The notes: a model not told the origin generated them from the letters alone. A stretch of DNA of 18,246 nt from Smittium culicis (GCA_001970855.1 LSSN01005064.1:1-18246), one strand, 5' to 3'; counted from the first letter of the stretch, positions 1 through 11,244 are shown. Numbers and translations are program-made.

Positions 1-360
1 GTCTATTTGCTAAAAAGAAATTTGTGTACATGGGATATACTTCGGCCATTTAAATGGTTAGTACTTTAGCGGCTAATTTTGCTGTAACATCTGTAAATGT
101 CAATCTCATGATTTGACCAATAATGTTTATGTATTATGTCATAGATGTACTTTGTACCTCGATTATATAATCATTGAGAATTAAATTTTACATCATGGCT
201 GTTTATTCGCACTTATTCTCTTAGCTGATTTGTATTAGCTAGTTTATTTCTTCTGCTTTTAATTTAAACCTGCATCTTGCTCGAGTTTTATAGCCTGAGT
301 GCACTCATAAATTCAATCACTTGAAATCGTGCGGTTAGTGCAGATAAAAAAATTAGCTTT
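1..360. other. gene-free segment at window start
   Basis: No open frame of useful length on either strand, no tRNA-like T-loop and no recognisable domain. Base composition is ordinary for the window. It may be the flank of a gene lying to the left, but nothing in the sequence shows this. Confidence 0.5.
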
Positions 361-1020
361 ATTGATACACTCTCTTTCCCAAAAATCAGCAGCTTTTCAT
401 GCCAGTCTCTTCTACTGGAAACTCCAATTCCTTTAACAAAAGTATCAGCTAACTGCTAAATAGATTCCTTTCCTCCGCCTCTTCCTCCAAACTCCGTAGA
501 CTAAAACAAGCGCATTTCTTATCCTTCAAATATACTTTCTTGTCCTCACCTTATCTATATTTAATCGGAAAATCCCTTACATTTGTGCAAACAAAATCTC
601 CAAAATGATTGTGCTCAAAACAAAAGTCCTGAATTACCCCAACCCTGTTCGGGCCTTTTTGTGGACATTTGTTTTAATCTATCAAGTACAATTCATATCG
701 CCTAATGAGCTCCCCCCATTATAAAACTAAATATAACTCTCTTCGCCTCCAGCCAATAACTTTATAATTTTTAAATTATTGCTATTTCCCCCCAAGATAT
801 TAATACCTAATTGGCTACTACAAACATAACGCAACTTTTTTATTTCTCAAATCGGCTTCAAATGTTTACTATCAATTCTAATTGGCAAACAATTCTAGCA
901 TTTTACTGAATATTTCCAAATATCCGAGCTATCTATTTGCTTAGAGCCTCATGACTTTTAAAACTGTTATTTAATCTCCAAACCCAACCAACTGATTTAT
1001 CTAGCCTAATTAAGTATAAT
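361..1020. other. non-coding segment with strong C-over-G strand skew
   Basis: The plus strand carries far more C than G here. By hand, the 60-base line starting at 481 has about 18 C and 4 G, the line at 541 about 15 and 5, and the line at 721 about 12 and 2. C runs of six or more occur near 711 and 787. Pyrimidine-rich stretches such as the one around 465-490 are frequent. No long open frame exists on either strand, so it is not an intact gene. It could be a decayed minus-strand element or gene, or a strand-biased mutational tract. I do not recognise the source. Confidence 0.45.
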
Positions 1021-1342
1021 ACTAAATTTACCAAATACTATTTTTGGCGCTCTGATTCTGAATTCCAACTGTTTCAGAATAGAATGTAAGAATAAACCAA
1101 GTTTGTATTAACGCATTAATTTTATCTAAATAATATCCTACGCTTCAATAACAAAACTATCAGCTGGAGACTTTTTTTTTATCTAAATTACGCTTTTCAT
1201 ACTCATTCCATTTAACATTGATTTTTTTATAACTACAACTAAGCCTTTAAACGTGGATATACATTGAGACGGCTTCTTTGTTAAAAATAAATCGAAAAAA
1301 TATTGATTTATTGAACTAAACATACCCCTTTTATATTGAAGA

Positions 1343-1424
1343 GACTTTATAGAATAATTAAATTAAACGTGCAAGTTTTAGTAGATTTTATAGGCTAATT
1401 AAATTAAATTTCAAACATTTAGCA
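1343..1424 (+). repeat. two diverged tandem copies of a 41-bp unit
   Basis: Copies at 1343-1383 and 1384-1424 align without gaps and agree at about three quarters of positions. They share a TTTATAG start, a TAATTAAATTAAA core and a TTTAG-A end. The units are directly adjacent. This looks like an old local duplication with no visible coding role. Confidence 0.5.
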
Positions 1425-1566
1425 ATTTTTATTTACCAATTGGCTATTTATATTGCAAATAAACTGGCATATTGTCAGCTGCAATCTGAGAACACAATTC
1501 GCAATTATGTTTGTAAATGACTGTAAAATGAGCCAAAATATAATTTATAACATGCAACTAAAACAT

Positions 1567-1664
1567 TAAATTATCGAATAAAGTTTTAACTTTTTATTAA
1601 AAAGAAAGCAAGCCAATTAAATTATATATACAGAAATCTAGTTTTTAACTTTTTATTTGTTAAT
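1567..1664 (+). repeat. diverged direct repeat, spacing about 55-60 bp
   Basis: Two stretches each begin with TAAATTAT and continue to a TTTTAACTTTTTATT core, around 1583-1600 and 1642-1660. The sequences between the anchors have diverged. With the 41-bp pair just upstream, this makes 1340-1670 a small repeat-prone patch. Confidence 0.4.
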
Positions 1665-1839
1665 TTGCAGCTAGTGTATTGCAAACTATTTTTATCATTC
1701 AAAAACCTCCATAATGTCAAATTGCGATTTGAGAGGGTATTTAGTTCAAAGTGGGGGGTAAATATACTAGTTTATTACCCATAAATTTTACTGTAGAGGC
1801 GCATTTCGATCGGAACCTTAATATTGTCCAACATATTGA

Positions 1840-4800
1840 TTCGTTATGGGGCTAGACTGCATAAATTACAGGCTTTTTTAATTAAAATACATAAAATTTT
1901 TATGCAATTGTATAAATCATCATACAAAGTTACTAAAAAAAAATACTGACACAGTATGAGAGATTTTATTACTAGAATTAAAATATACAACCTAAATACT
2001 ATTCTAAAATTTTCAAATAAAATTGTTAACCCTGTCAAGTAAATTTCATTAAAATTCAGTATAAATATAAATAATTCAACCAGTTTTCTAATATTTACAT
2101 TGAATCTAAAAATTATGATATAATTAAAAATTTTAAATTGAATTGAATTGAATTAAAATGTGTTTAAATTAATATACCTATAAAAAGAATAAATATATTT
2201 TATTCAAATAAAACCAAGTATTTTTTTAATTATGCCAGTGTATTGCTTTTATCTTATTTATAAATTAATTATCCACTTTAATTAATTCAAAAAAGAAATT
2301 AGCTAAGATGATAGTTTAAAAAAAATTCCCATTTATATAAAAAATTATAAAAATTATACTTGATTTTGTTCTAAATTATAAAAATAATACTACTTATAAA
2401 ATCATATAATTATTTCGAATTATTATATTATTTTGGTCTTTGTGCTGTGGTTTATTACATTGATATAGTTTGAAAATATGATATTTTAATCCCAGCTAGT
2501 GGATCTTGCTTTTGGCATTTGATGGTCTGAGTTTTTTTAAGCGCTAGATGTACATTTAATGATATATTTATGAAATATGTGTATGTATAGTCTAAATTAA
2601 ATCTTATAAAAATTTTATATTTTTATTTATTAAGAATATAAAGTTAATTTAATTGTTTGAATAATTGGAAATCGTAAATTTAAATGTTATCTTCAGTTTA
2701 ATTATGCGGCATGCACTTATTTTTATAATTATACGAAAATTTTATGATCTGTAAATTTCTAGAAAAATCAGTTATAGATATTAGAATCACATTTGGAACT
2801 TTGACGCTTATCTTGAAAAATTTAGAATAACCTTTGAAACTATGATTGTTTTTTTTGAATATTTTTGAATCAAATTTGGAGCTTTTAGAAATTTAATTGG
2901 TATATATAGAAATATATTTGTTATTTTTATAAGAAATTCATTAAAAAGCGTTTTACTCTGCGTATCGAATTATTCTTTTATATAATTTTTAGAGTTTTTT
3001 TAAGCATTGAATGGCTGTTTTTTTTAAATTCATTATGAAAACCGTGGTATATATCTGGTTAAAGACATAAGATATAATTTTGGCTTGATAAAACTGTCTT
3101 TAGAGGCATCATAATACTCTCATAATTTTTTTAATTTAATAAGCCAATCACTAAACTTAAAATGTAGAAATTTTTTATTAGGTTCATAATGAAATAACAG
3201 AAAAAATCTATAAAATTATATAAAATTTGACTGATTAAAAATTTTCTAAATTTACAACACTATCTTCTATTAAAATTGATCAACATCCTGAAAGAATTTT
3301 GAAACTTATATCTAGTCATGTACTTCAGATAACTTAGCAAACAAGAAAAATAAAATAATTTAACGATAAAAAAATGACATCATCTACTTCACATAATAAT
3401 AATATTAAAAAATTATTTATGAATCTATTATCGTGGTATAGTTTGATACAAACTATAAAATTTTAGTAAATTTAAATAAAAATCAAAAACAAGGTAAAAA
3501 AATTTTTTTCTAGCATGATTTTATTTCTAGTATTTTTTTTGATTTTTAAGGTACATATTTCTTAGGTATTTCAAATAAATGCTTACTTATTATATCGGAA
3601 ATATTTATAGTGTGAGGAACACTTTTCTCTTGTTTTTTTTTTTGATAATAATTATTAGGCGAATTTATTGGCCAATCTATTTAATCCATTTGATAATATA
3701 TTCTAGTTGAGTATAAAAACCATATATAATTTGAAGCGAAGGAAAAGTATAATAGAAAAATTTCGGCTCCTCGAAATAATCTCCCATACATATAATTCAT
3801 TATAAAAATTTTCATTTTTAAATTATACTAAAAAATAAAAACACAATCCGCTCTTTTAAAGAAATCGAAATTTCTTTATAATAAACTTTGATTTATTTAT
3901 TTACCGACGTTATATGAAGAATTAAATTTTTACATATTAATAATCAATGTTTTGAATCTATAATATTTTATTTTTTCCTTATTTAGAACGCAAAAAATTC
4001 CTCTTAATAATACTTTGGAGTATATTTTTAAATTCATATTATATGTTTATGCAATTATTTGGCATATATATGGACTAATTATACTATCAAAAAATCAAAT
4101 CATTTCAGTAAGGTAAAATTAAACGATTTAAATATTTGAAATATATAAAATAAATGGTAAATTAATTTTTTTATATTATTTTAATTCTTTTCTTTTTCAA
4201 AAAAAAAAACGATTATTTAATAAATTATAAATTTTCTCAAATTTTGTACCTTTAAATCAAACAAAATTTATAGTTTATATTAATTCAAATCATAAAAGTG
4301 CTAGAATACTTACGAAATTTGATACAATTAGCTTCGATACAATGTTTATATATATCTAGTAGGTTATGAATTACCATAATTTTAAAGATTTTGATAATCT
4401 AAAATATATATTTAAGTTATTATACTTTAAATAAGATATTTTTAATGCGTGGTTATCGAATTAAAAATAAAGTGCATTTTTAATTTCGATAAAAATTATT
4501 GCTATTCTATTAATATTTTTAATTAATATATTTTTGGAGCAAGAAAAGGGAAAACTAAAAAAATTATTAATAATATTTTTTTGAATCAGACCAATAAAAA
4601 TTTTAGAAAGCGTTTTCATTTATATTTTTAAAATTTCACAAAAAAATTTGCCACAGTTTAGGTTATGAATAGCTAACGAAAGATTATATTTTTTGAATAA
4701 TTTTCAATTTCCTCCGCTCCAATGTATATCGAAATAATAATTATTTATATATTACGTAATTTTAAGGTTTTTAATTTTTATTATTAATTTATATATATCC

Positions 4801-5960
4801 TGATATTATTAAAAACACTCTTGAAATGTTACATTTATCATTAATATGAAAATTTATTCGAGGAGAATCATTTTTTCATATTAAAATTATCGTGGTGACC
4901 ATCTAAGTTTTAATTTCTATTCCTAATAGATATTGAAATCTATTGGACAGCCTAGTAAAGCTAATATTCCATATCTTATTTACATAAAAAATAAAATTTT
5001 TTAATAAACCCCCCCCCCCCGCTTCTCCTAAAAATACACAATGATATTAAAAATAAATAAGATGCTGTTAATTATTTAGTATAATCGTATTGATATATTT
5101 GAATTAAGACGAAGATAAAAATCAGGTCTGTTTGTGGATAATTTTCGCTGAAGTAAAGTTTTATACTAGTGATATGAATTTATTTGTGGATTCAAGCTCT
5201 AGTGAGCATAATTTATATTATGTATTTTTTAAATTATATTAAATTTATTTTATGTTTAGATTTTTATAATCTAAAAGATTTTGAGGGATTGCAGTGGTTT
5301 TTAACACATGTGATATTAGCTTTAAATTTTCTAATATATTATAAGATATGAGCGATTCTTCATGAATTTAGTACTTTTATGCATAAATAACACCCGTGAA
5401 TCGAATTAAATATTTTATTATACTTCATAGAGTAGAAAATAAAAATTTAATATATTATTGATTAAAAACTTATATGAAAACTAAAACTGAATAAAAAAAT
5501 TTGATAAATGAGCTATAAATTCGTTAATCGTTTAATTTAAAGAACATAAATTTTTTTTATCCTGTTAATATTTTCTTTGTCATTGTTCTCTACTGTAAAA
5601 AATTTTCTAAAACTTTGCAACAAATTCAACATATTATTTAAAATTAATATTACCTGTAGCTAATGAAGACAGAAAAAGACGGAAATAATGAAGCTCTAGT
5701 TGAAAGAGATCAAATAAAATTGTTTAAAAGAATATTTCAACAAATTTTACAAGATAGAAAGCACATAACAGAACCATAGAATTAATTTTCACTATATTAA
5801 TACATTTTGCTTATTTAAATATATATCCAGTGCTCTTATAATTATTAACATCGATAAAAATATGTTTCATCATATATAAGCTAGCCGAAAAAGGTCACTG
5901 AATTAAAATAAAGTCTATATCATATTATTTCAATAATTCATATTCTAAAAACTCTGAAGA
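1840..5960. other. extremely AT-rich gene desert of about 4 kb
   Basis: Stop codons are dense in all frames and the only open stretches are short and low-complexity, for example a 64-codon minus-strand stretch near 1844-2038 that I regard as chance. GC in sampled lines is about 8-20%, against roughly 35-38% in the retroelement relic and the kinase gene. A short AATTG pentamer run sits at 2136-2150. I see no tRNA, conserved protein fragment or clear long repeat. It is most likely intergenic sequence driven to high AT. Confidence 0.6.
5009..5020 (+). repeat. poly-C tract of 12
   Basis: Twelve consecutive C residues follow a TTAATAAA stretch and precede GCTTCTCC. Such a run is very unlikely by chance in a segment with about 15% GC. 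It could be a slippage-grown homopolymer or an assembly or sequencing artefact. Confidence 0.85.
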
Positions 5961-6087
5961 TTAAAAATACAGTTCTGAAATAAAACCTAATCAACTTTCA
6001 GCAAAATATCTATTTCTCTAGTTAAAGGAAAGATGTAAATCTACTACTACTAACATATTATAATTCGGAGAAACTTAGGATAATCAC

Positions 6088-6560
6088 TATGGATTTTACT
6101 GAAGTATTCTTTCCAGCAAACTAGAGCTCTATTGGCGATGTCGTCACAACTGTAAGCTATACAAGATCAAAAACTTACACGAGGATATGAAAATTTCTGG
6201 AAAACCAGATGAGCTATTCAATTTGGATAAAAAGCAACTGATAGAAAAATAATCTGTCCAAAACCTCATATCCAAGAATCTAGAAGCGAATATAAAGCAA
6301 TTTTTCAATCCATAAAATTATTCGTTTCCATAGTCATATTACAGAAAAAAAACTTCTTCGACGCCTGATTACATTTCTGCTATCTTTGCCGAAGTCGTTT
6401 CAAGAAAAATTTTCTCCGACTTACAGTCAAATTTTTTCGATAATTTGTCCCTGTAGATCCACAGAAAAAATCAAAACTGGGGGGAAGCCACCGTGTCGAA
6501 ATCAAAATTATCAGACTTACAGGCAACCGAGGTTTCAGAAATAGCTTTAATGAGATTATG
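6088..6560 (+). pseudogene. gag-like ORF relic of the retroelement
   Basis: One frame reads SIGDVVTTVSYTR at 6128-6166. After the apparent loss of one base, the next frame continues NLHEDMKISGKPDEL from 6172 and runs on with only scattered stops (first at 6250) past 6500. From memory, this order (a D-V-x-T-T-V-x-x-x-R segment, then N-L-H, then G-K-P-x-x-L) resembles the first ORF of a retroelement family repeated in Harpellales genomes. I have not checked this against a database. An ATG at 6090 opens the first frame. The function would be a structural or nucleic-acid-binding element protein. Not translatable as it stands. Confidence 0.5.
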
Positions 6561-6984
6561 TATCCAATTCACGTTCCTAAAATCCTTGAAATCGAACTCA
6601 TCATATTAAAAGCTGAAAATGAGTCGAGATTAATTTATTATTTTTGATTAAGAAGTAGCCTTCACCAAATGAAATCAAGCAATCGATAATATTAAACCGC
6701 AAGATTCAATCTATTACGTCTTTTTTATTTTATTTTTTTATATACAAAATAATATTGGAGGTCTTATACCAGTCGTCAAAATACGCAAACTCAATATTTT
6801 CTTTGTGAAGCGTAATTTCAAGATATAGAAACCAAATTCAAACTGAATTAAAATCAGCAGAATCGAATAAATTCTGTCTTTGGATCTTCAGTATGAATTT
6901 ATAAACATTCAAATATAAATTAGTTCAAGAGTATTCTGCACAAAAAATTGAAATTATAATTAATTTAGTTTCATCTCCTGCCTT

Positions 6985-7400
6985 CTGGGATATTATCGAA
7001 CTCTTTTGCGCTTGCTAAAATTTCTTGTGCAGTTCTGTAATCGAACAGACTGAAGGAAATAAGAATATTTGTCTATAAATATCATTCAATGGTATTTACA
7101 AAGACAAATGAAGCTTTAAATTCGACTTCGCTCTCAAAAAATTAAATGATTTAGGCCTTATACTTAAATTAAAGTATTTGAATTCATCAAAAAAGCGATT
7201 CCAGTCTATCACCCATCAAGTAAAGTTGATAAATTCCAGCTAATTTTTGCTCATTGTGCCTTCAAACTAGATCAGAAATCGTCGAATGGAGGCAGAAAAA
7301 CAGTAAAAAACTGCGTAGATGAAATTGAAATTGCTTATAAGCTTCATTCAGAAGATCCATTCAATTCATTTTTCTCGGCTTCCTAGATTAATCATTTCTC
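6985..7400 (+). pseudogene. DIRS-type reverse transcriptase relic
   Basis: Successive blocks match the order of a DIRS-class reverse transcriptase. First comes a segment near 6995 resembling the F-x-K-x-L-x-P-V-L helix. Next is LKEIRIFVYKYHS, which corresponds to the G-I-R-I-x-A-Y-L-D-D strand. After a frame change comes KLNDLGLILKLKY (family K-L-x-x-L-G-F), then QSITH near the I-x-x-L-G-F site, then LIVPSN-IRNRRMEAEK (family L-x-V-P-x-x-K-I-R-x-L-R-R-E-A), and KLKLLISFIQK (family L-x-x-L-A-S-F-I-G-K). At the catalytic site, 7074-7085 encodes Y-K-Y-H instead of Y-L-D-D, so both catalytic aspartates are gone. In-frame TAA or TAG codons occur near 7138, 7242, 7269 and 7305. The family comparison is from memory. 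Confidence 0.62.
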
Positions 7401-7740
7401 TCTAACCCTTAGGACTCAAAATTTGAGATTTACTCACATCAATCTCGTATGAAACGGTTATATATCTAAAGAGTATGTGTTCCAGAAACTCTACTTATAG
7501 AAGATCACATTTTCAGCTGCTAAAGGGACCTAATTAATGCCAGAGAAACAGAATTTTGAGCTATTAAAGATCTCAAAAAATTCAATATGAGATTTTTTGG
7601 TGGGAAAAAAAATTCATATTCCACAATATTGAGCTCAAATATGGCTAAAATTCACATAATCACATAATCGCAAATCAGAAATCGAATTTTACTTATGCAC
7701 TGATGTCAAAAATGAGATGTGTCGATCAATTTTAGTTTAC
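7401..7740 (+). pseudogene. possible RNase H part of the relic
   Basis: It directly follows the reverse transcriptase relic, where DIRS elements carry RNase H. The only suggestive stretch is FYLCTDVKNEMCRS near 7687-7728, where T-D-x-x-x-x-x-x resembles the T-D-A-S-x-x-x-W-G strand that holds the first catalytic Asp (codon 7702-7704). Stops are frequent before and after. The assignment rests mainly on position. Confidence 0.3.
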
Positions 7741-9835
7741 TAAGAAAAAATAAGCACCATTCCTCAATTAAACAAGATTGGAGGGCATCACACTATATGT
7801 GATGGGAAATTAATAGAATTTTTTCTGATTTTCATGAAAACAAATATCCACACTCAGTTTAACTAAAATCAATCTAAACTTAATTTAGCAGGTTAATAAA
7901 TCATTCTGATTGCCCAAATAATTTTTATTCAATCCCAGAATGTAAAAATACTCTTAAATAATAAAATGTATCGTAAAAATTTGGTCTGCTAGATTTGAAT
8001 CTGACCAAGATAGTAGAAAAATAATACAGCTCGTTGCAGGATATCAATGCACTGGTTCAGAGTACGCTTTCCGAAAGATGATCCGATATCACCAAAATTT
8101 AGCCTTGCCCGCCCTGAAAGCTAATATCCATGGATTCTCAGACTGTATTCAGAGAACTTCTGAAAGTGACGATAGAGATTCCAATTTGGAATTCAGAAAT
8201 ATTTTTACCGGATTAAACACGCTTTTTTTTTCTCATCATCTGCTAGAACAAGCTAAAATAGTGATTAAAGAATCAAAAAGTCGAAAGTAACTGCTCCTGG
8301 AAAATAATCACCGAGTATTATTGACCTGGGATTTCTGTGGCGTTTCCTCAAAACAAAAGATATCTGAAATTATGAAATCTAATTTATAATTTTGAAAGAA
8401 TTAAGAGTTTAAATTTAATACAGGTAAGATTCTACCCAGATTGATTTATAGATTAAAGAATATCGAATCAAATAACGGATTTTATTTCTGCACCTGAAAT
8501 TGTAAATTATCCAAAAGAAACATATAGGTTAGAGAAGCTTAAGCTAGACCAGATAAATTTTTAAAAATCCGGCATGATGATATTTATCGAGAGCCCATAT
8601 GAGATTTCTAGTTGTCCGATTTTAATTGATTTTATGAAGAAATAGGTTGGATATTGGATCATATCTTTCTGAGCTCGCTGCAAAACAATTTAATTTCAAA
8701 ATTTTTTGGTTTTTGGCTGAATCTAGATCCCTTAAAGCCATAGAAATACACAGAATTTACGATACCATATCCGCACTGATCAATGGAAGCTATTTCTAGT
8801 TATTATAACCCCGAAAGAAAGAAGAAAATGCTGTCAATTTTTTACCCAGAATATTACTTAAAACTGATTATGTGTATATTAATATTTTTAGATTTATAAA
8901 ATATCATAATAAACTAAAGAAAGTTAATATTTCTAAAGTTAGTCATCCTTTTCACAAATCACAATATTCCAAATTTAGTGTTTATTCAAAGTTATACTCA
9001 TTTCAACTACAACTTATATTTTGTCAACAAATTTTGAGAAAAAAATTATCAGTTAATAATGAATTGAGGATTGGATTTGATTCAGGAAAAATCTTTATGG
9101 TAAACCGTGTCCTACCATCTGTATCAAATTATTCTAATAAAAATTAATTGGGATTTTCTTCAGTTCTATGTAGGCACAAATAGCCTACTAAAGCTTTTAT
9201 CGAAAAAGCCCCAATGTGATAAGCTTACACATCTAACCTGTGCTATTACCACCAATTTTATACAAAGTCTATAGATAAAACATGGTGTTCAACCTCTGTA
9301 CTAATCACCAAAAAAACAATATCCAACGTTCAGTGAGCACATTTTTGCGCGCTAATAAGCTAAAAAAATCCCCAATCTATTTAAAGTATTATGAAAAATC
9401 TACTCGATCTCTGAATTAGTCCTGAGCGATATCAAAACTACGATTAAATAGGGTATATATATATCACCACCCTATCTGCTAACTCCGGGGTATCATCCGA
9501 AAGTATAATGTGAACGAATTTTGGTCGAGTTGTACTATCATCTAGCAAGGGATTTGATTTATAGCCTGAATTAGTCGATTATGAATTTTGAGTAGCTTAG
9601 AGCGTTTTTAAATCTGATTTATAAAATCTTGGCTCGATTGAGGAAGAAACATAAGCAATTTCTAATAAAAAATTTTCGTGACGCATCGATTTTTTTTTTT
9701 TTTTCGAATTGTCTAAGCAATCCAAAACCGATTATAAATGTATTAGCCGAAAATTCTCAACTTGTCAATAGATATTCTACAAGTTCCAAATTTGGTTCTA
9801 ATTTACTCAATAAACTATTTAAAAGCTCGAAATAA
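7741..9835 (+). other. 3' part of the relic block, unassigned open fragments
   Basis: Composition stays like the relic rather than the AT desert. Three short open stretches occur in different frames: 8078-8290 (70 codons from ATG), about 8810-9147 (about 112 codons without a stop and without an initial ATG), and 9629-9835 (68 codons, TTG first). None shows a motif I can name. Read in one frame, 9170-9629 has stops at about the rate expected by chance. In DIRS elements this position would carry the methylase and tyrosine recombinase ORFs, but I cannot identify either. A 15-T run lies at 9690-9704. Confidence 0.35.
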
Positions 9836-10490
9836 AATTCAAACTCCTATAATTCACTATTATAACCATCGAAATATCATAAATAAATAAGATAATAATT
9901 CGAATCATCTTAAAATTTTAAGCATGATAACTATCATCACTATTTTCACTTTCTGTACCTTTTTTTAGCTATAAATTTGTTTATTCAGTTTTATATGTTT
10001 AATTTAATATAGGCGTATGAAATCCCTTTTATTAATGTCTTCATTGCTATATTTGGTTACTAACGTGCGCAATATATCTAAATTAAACGTCTTTCAATAA
10101 AAAAAAAGAATATCACGAGCGTCGCCATTAGTTTAAAATAGTTAATATGTTCAAAAAATCTAATGATATAATGATAAAATATCCGAAAATTGGTAGATAT
10201 AAATAGTTGGAATACCGCAATAAACTTTTCAAAATTTAATCTTCTATTTTAATTTAGCTATTTAACGAAAAAAAGTAATTTTTAAATGAATACAAATTTT
10301 AAACTATTAATATTAAATAAAATTTTTAGATATTACACAGTGTGAATATTAATTAAAATAAAATTATTTAAAAAAAATATTAAGACAGTATAAATAAAAA
10401 ATAAACAATGTAATTTTATAAAAGATTTATTAAAATATATTTTTATTCAACTGAATCAATCTAATCAACCCTTTCATGAGCGATATAATA
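9836..10490. other. AT-rich filler without genes
   Basis: Dense stops in all frames and homopolymeric A/T runs; no conserved fragment or tRNA signal. It separates the retroelement relic from the repeat cluster upstream of the kinase gene. Confidence 0.5.
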
Positions 10491-10651
10491 TTTTTGGCCT
10501 TGATATATATCTAGCCTAGTTCAATTAAAATGCATTAATTCCGAGAATTAATCAATAATTAGTATAATATAAAATATCTACAAATAACAATTATAACTAT
10601 AAATCATAACCAAATAATTAATTAAGTCCTTTTTAAGAGTGTTGGATGGGG
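10491..10651 (+). repeat. diverged ~160-bp repeat, copy 1
   Basis: It starts with TTTTTGGCCTTGATATATATC and ends TTTTAAGAGTGTTGGATGGGG. It aligns along its length with 10683-10841; the best block is ATGCATTAATTCCGAG here against ATACATTAATTCCGAG there. The middle is more AT-rich and more diverged, but the ATCAT and TTAATTAAG landmarks keep their spacing. No coding potential. Confidence 0.6.
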
Positions 10652-10682
10652 ACGGTTTATACCTTTTATGATTGATAGATGA

Positions 10683-10841
10683 TTTTTGATCCACAAAATA
10701 TAGCCAACTATGTTAATCTAAAATACATTAATTCCGAGACGCTGAGAGGTATTGGCATATTTTATTAGAGCTGCAAATAATAAATTTTCTTTTAAATCAT
10801 GGGCGAATCATTAATTCGATTTTTTTAAGGCGTGTTGTACG
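10683..10841 (+). repeat. diverged ~160-bp repeat, copy 2
   Basis: Shared landmarks with 11245-11405, in order: TTTTTGATC, TAGCCAACT-TGTT, an A/T-rich TTAATTC block, TATTGG-ATATTTTA, GCAAATAATA, CTTTTAAA, GCGAATCAT-AATT, and a final TTTAA-G-GTTG-ACG. By eye about 70% of bases agree. Its start is 192 bp after the start of copy 1. It looks like a non-coding repeat family member, such as a MITE, solo-terminal-repeat or satellite fragment; the type cannot be decided here. Confidence 0.72.
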
Positions 10842-11028
10842 ATAAAAAGTTAAATAAAAATTTTTATTAACGATTCAACTGTTGGGAAAAATCATTGGTC
10901 AGATAGAAATCGTCGAAACCGATTATTAGTTTAGGGCCAATGAGCAAAAAATCACAAGGGGTATGTGGTAGAAAAAATAATATGTTAGAGGTTAGATTTC
11001 TTTAAATTTGCTTTTTCGTATGTTTGTT

Positions 11029-11110
11029 AACCCTTTCTAGAACCAGCACTCTTAAAAAAAATAAAAAATAATTGGATATGCCTATTTGAAACAATTTATT
11101 ATTGGTCACA
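11029..11110 (-). repeat. probable inverted partial copy of the ~160-bp repeat
   Basis: CCAGCACTCTTAAAAA near 11043 is, with one mismatch, the reverse complement of the TTTTTAAGAGTGTTGG end of copy 1. The following A/T-rich stretch to about 11100 can be aligned loosely with the reverse complement of copy 1. The preceding AACCCTTTC (11029-11037) also occurs at 10467-10475, and as its complement GAAAGGGTT at 11212-11220, both just outside the direct copies. Confidence 0.4.
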
Positions 11111-11244
11111 CCATCGATAATAGCCAATAAATCATTTACGCTTTATATTCAATTGTCGGATTTTTTTGTGGCTGGATAATTATAGTAGTTCAAAAAAAGC
11201 CAACCTCCCCTGAAAGGGTTATTTCTATTATGGGCATTAGTCTG

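Larger units (their letters stand above)
6088..9835 (+). mobile_element. decayed DIRS-class retroelement (relic, extent approximate)
   Basis: This block is clearly richer in GC than both flanks. It holds gag-like and reverse-transcriptase-like fragments in the order expected of a plus-strand retroelement, broken by stops and frameshifts. The diagnostic part is about 6985-7400, where several successive conserved blocks of a DIRS-type reverse transcriptase can be read. The outer limits are drawn from composition and from the end of the last open stretch at 9835; I could not find terminal repeats, split repeats or a recognisable tyrosine recombinase. The element is dead. Several stops sit where Gln would suit the surrounding sequence, which would fit C-to-T change. 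Confidence 0.6.

Noticed and set aside
299..340. GCACT / AGTGC inverted pair near 300-340 as a hairpin or terminator
   Set aside because: Five-base arms around a loop of about 31 bases are expected by chance, and nothing nearby needs such a signal.
1844..2038. 64-codon minus-strand open stretch
   Set aside because: Low-complexity Leu/Ile/Tyr-rich translation typical of AT-rich DNA, no motif, no neighbouring gene; treated as chance.
9170..9629. Single-frame decayed gene upstream of the 9629-9835 open stretch
   Set aside because: It has about nine stops in 153 codons, which is what chance predicts at this AT content, so no coding past can be claimed from openness.
9890..9915. TTCGAATC-like stretch as a tRNA T-loop
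   Set aside because: No GG/CC T-stem around it and no acceptor or anticodon arm at the right distance; other TTCGAAT matches fail in the same way.
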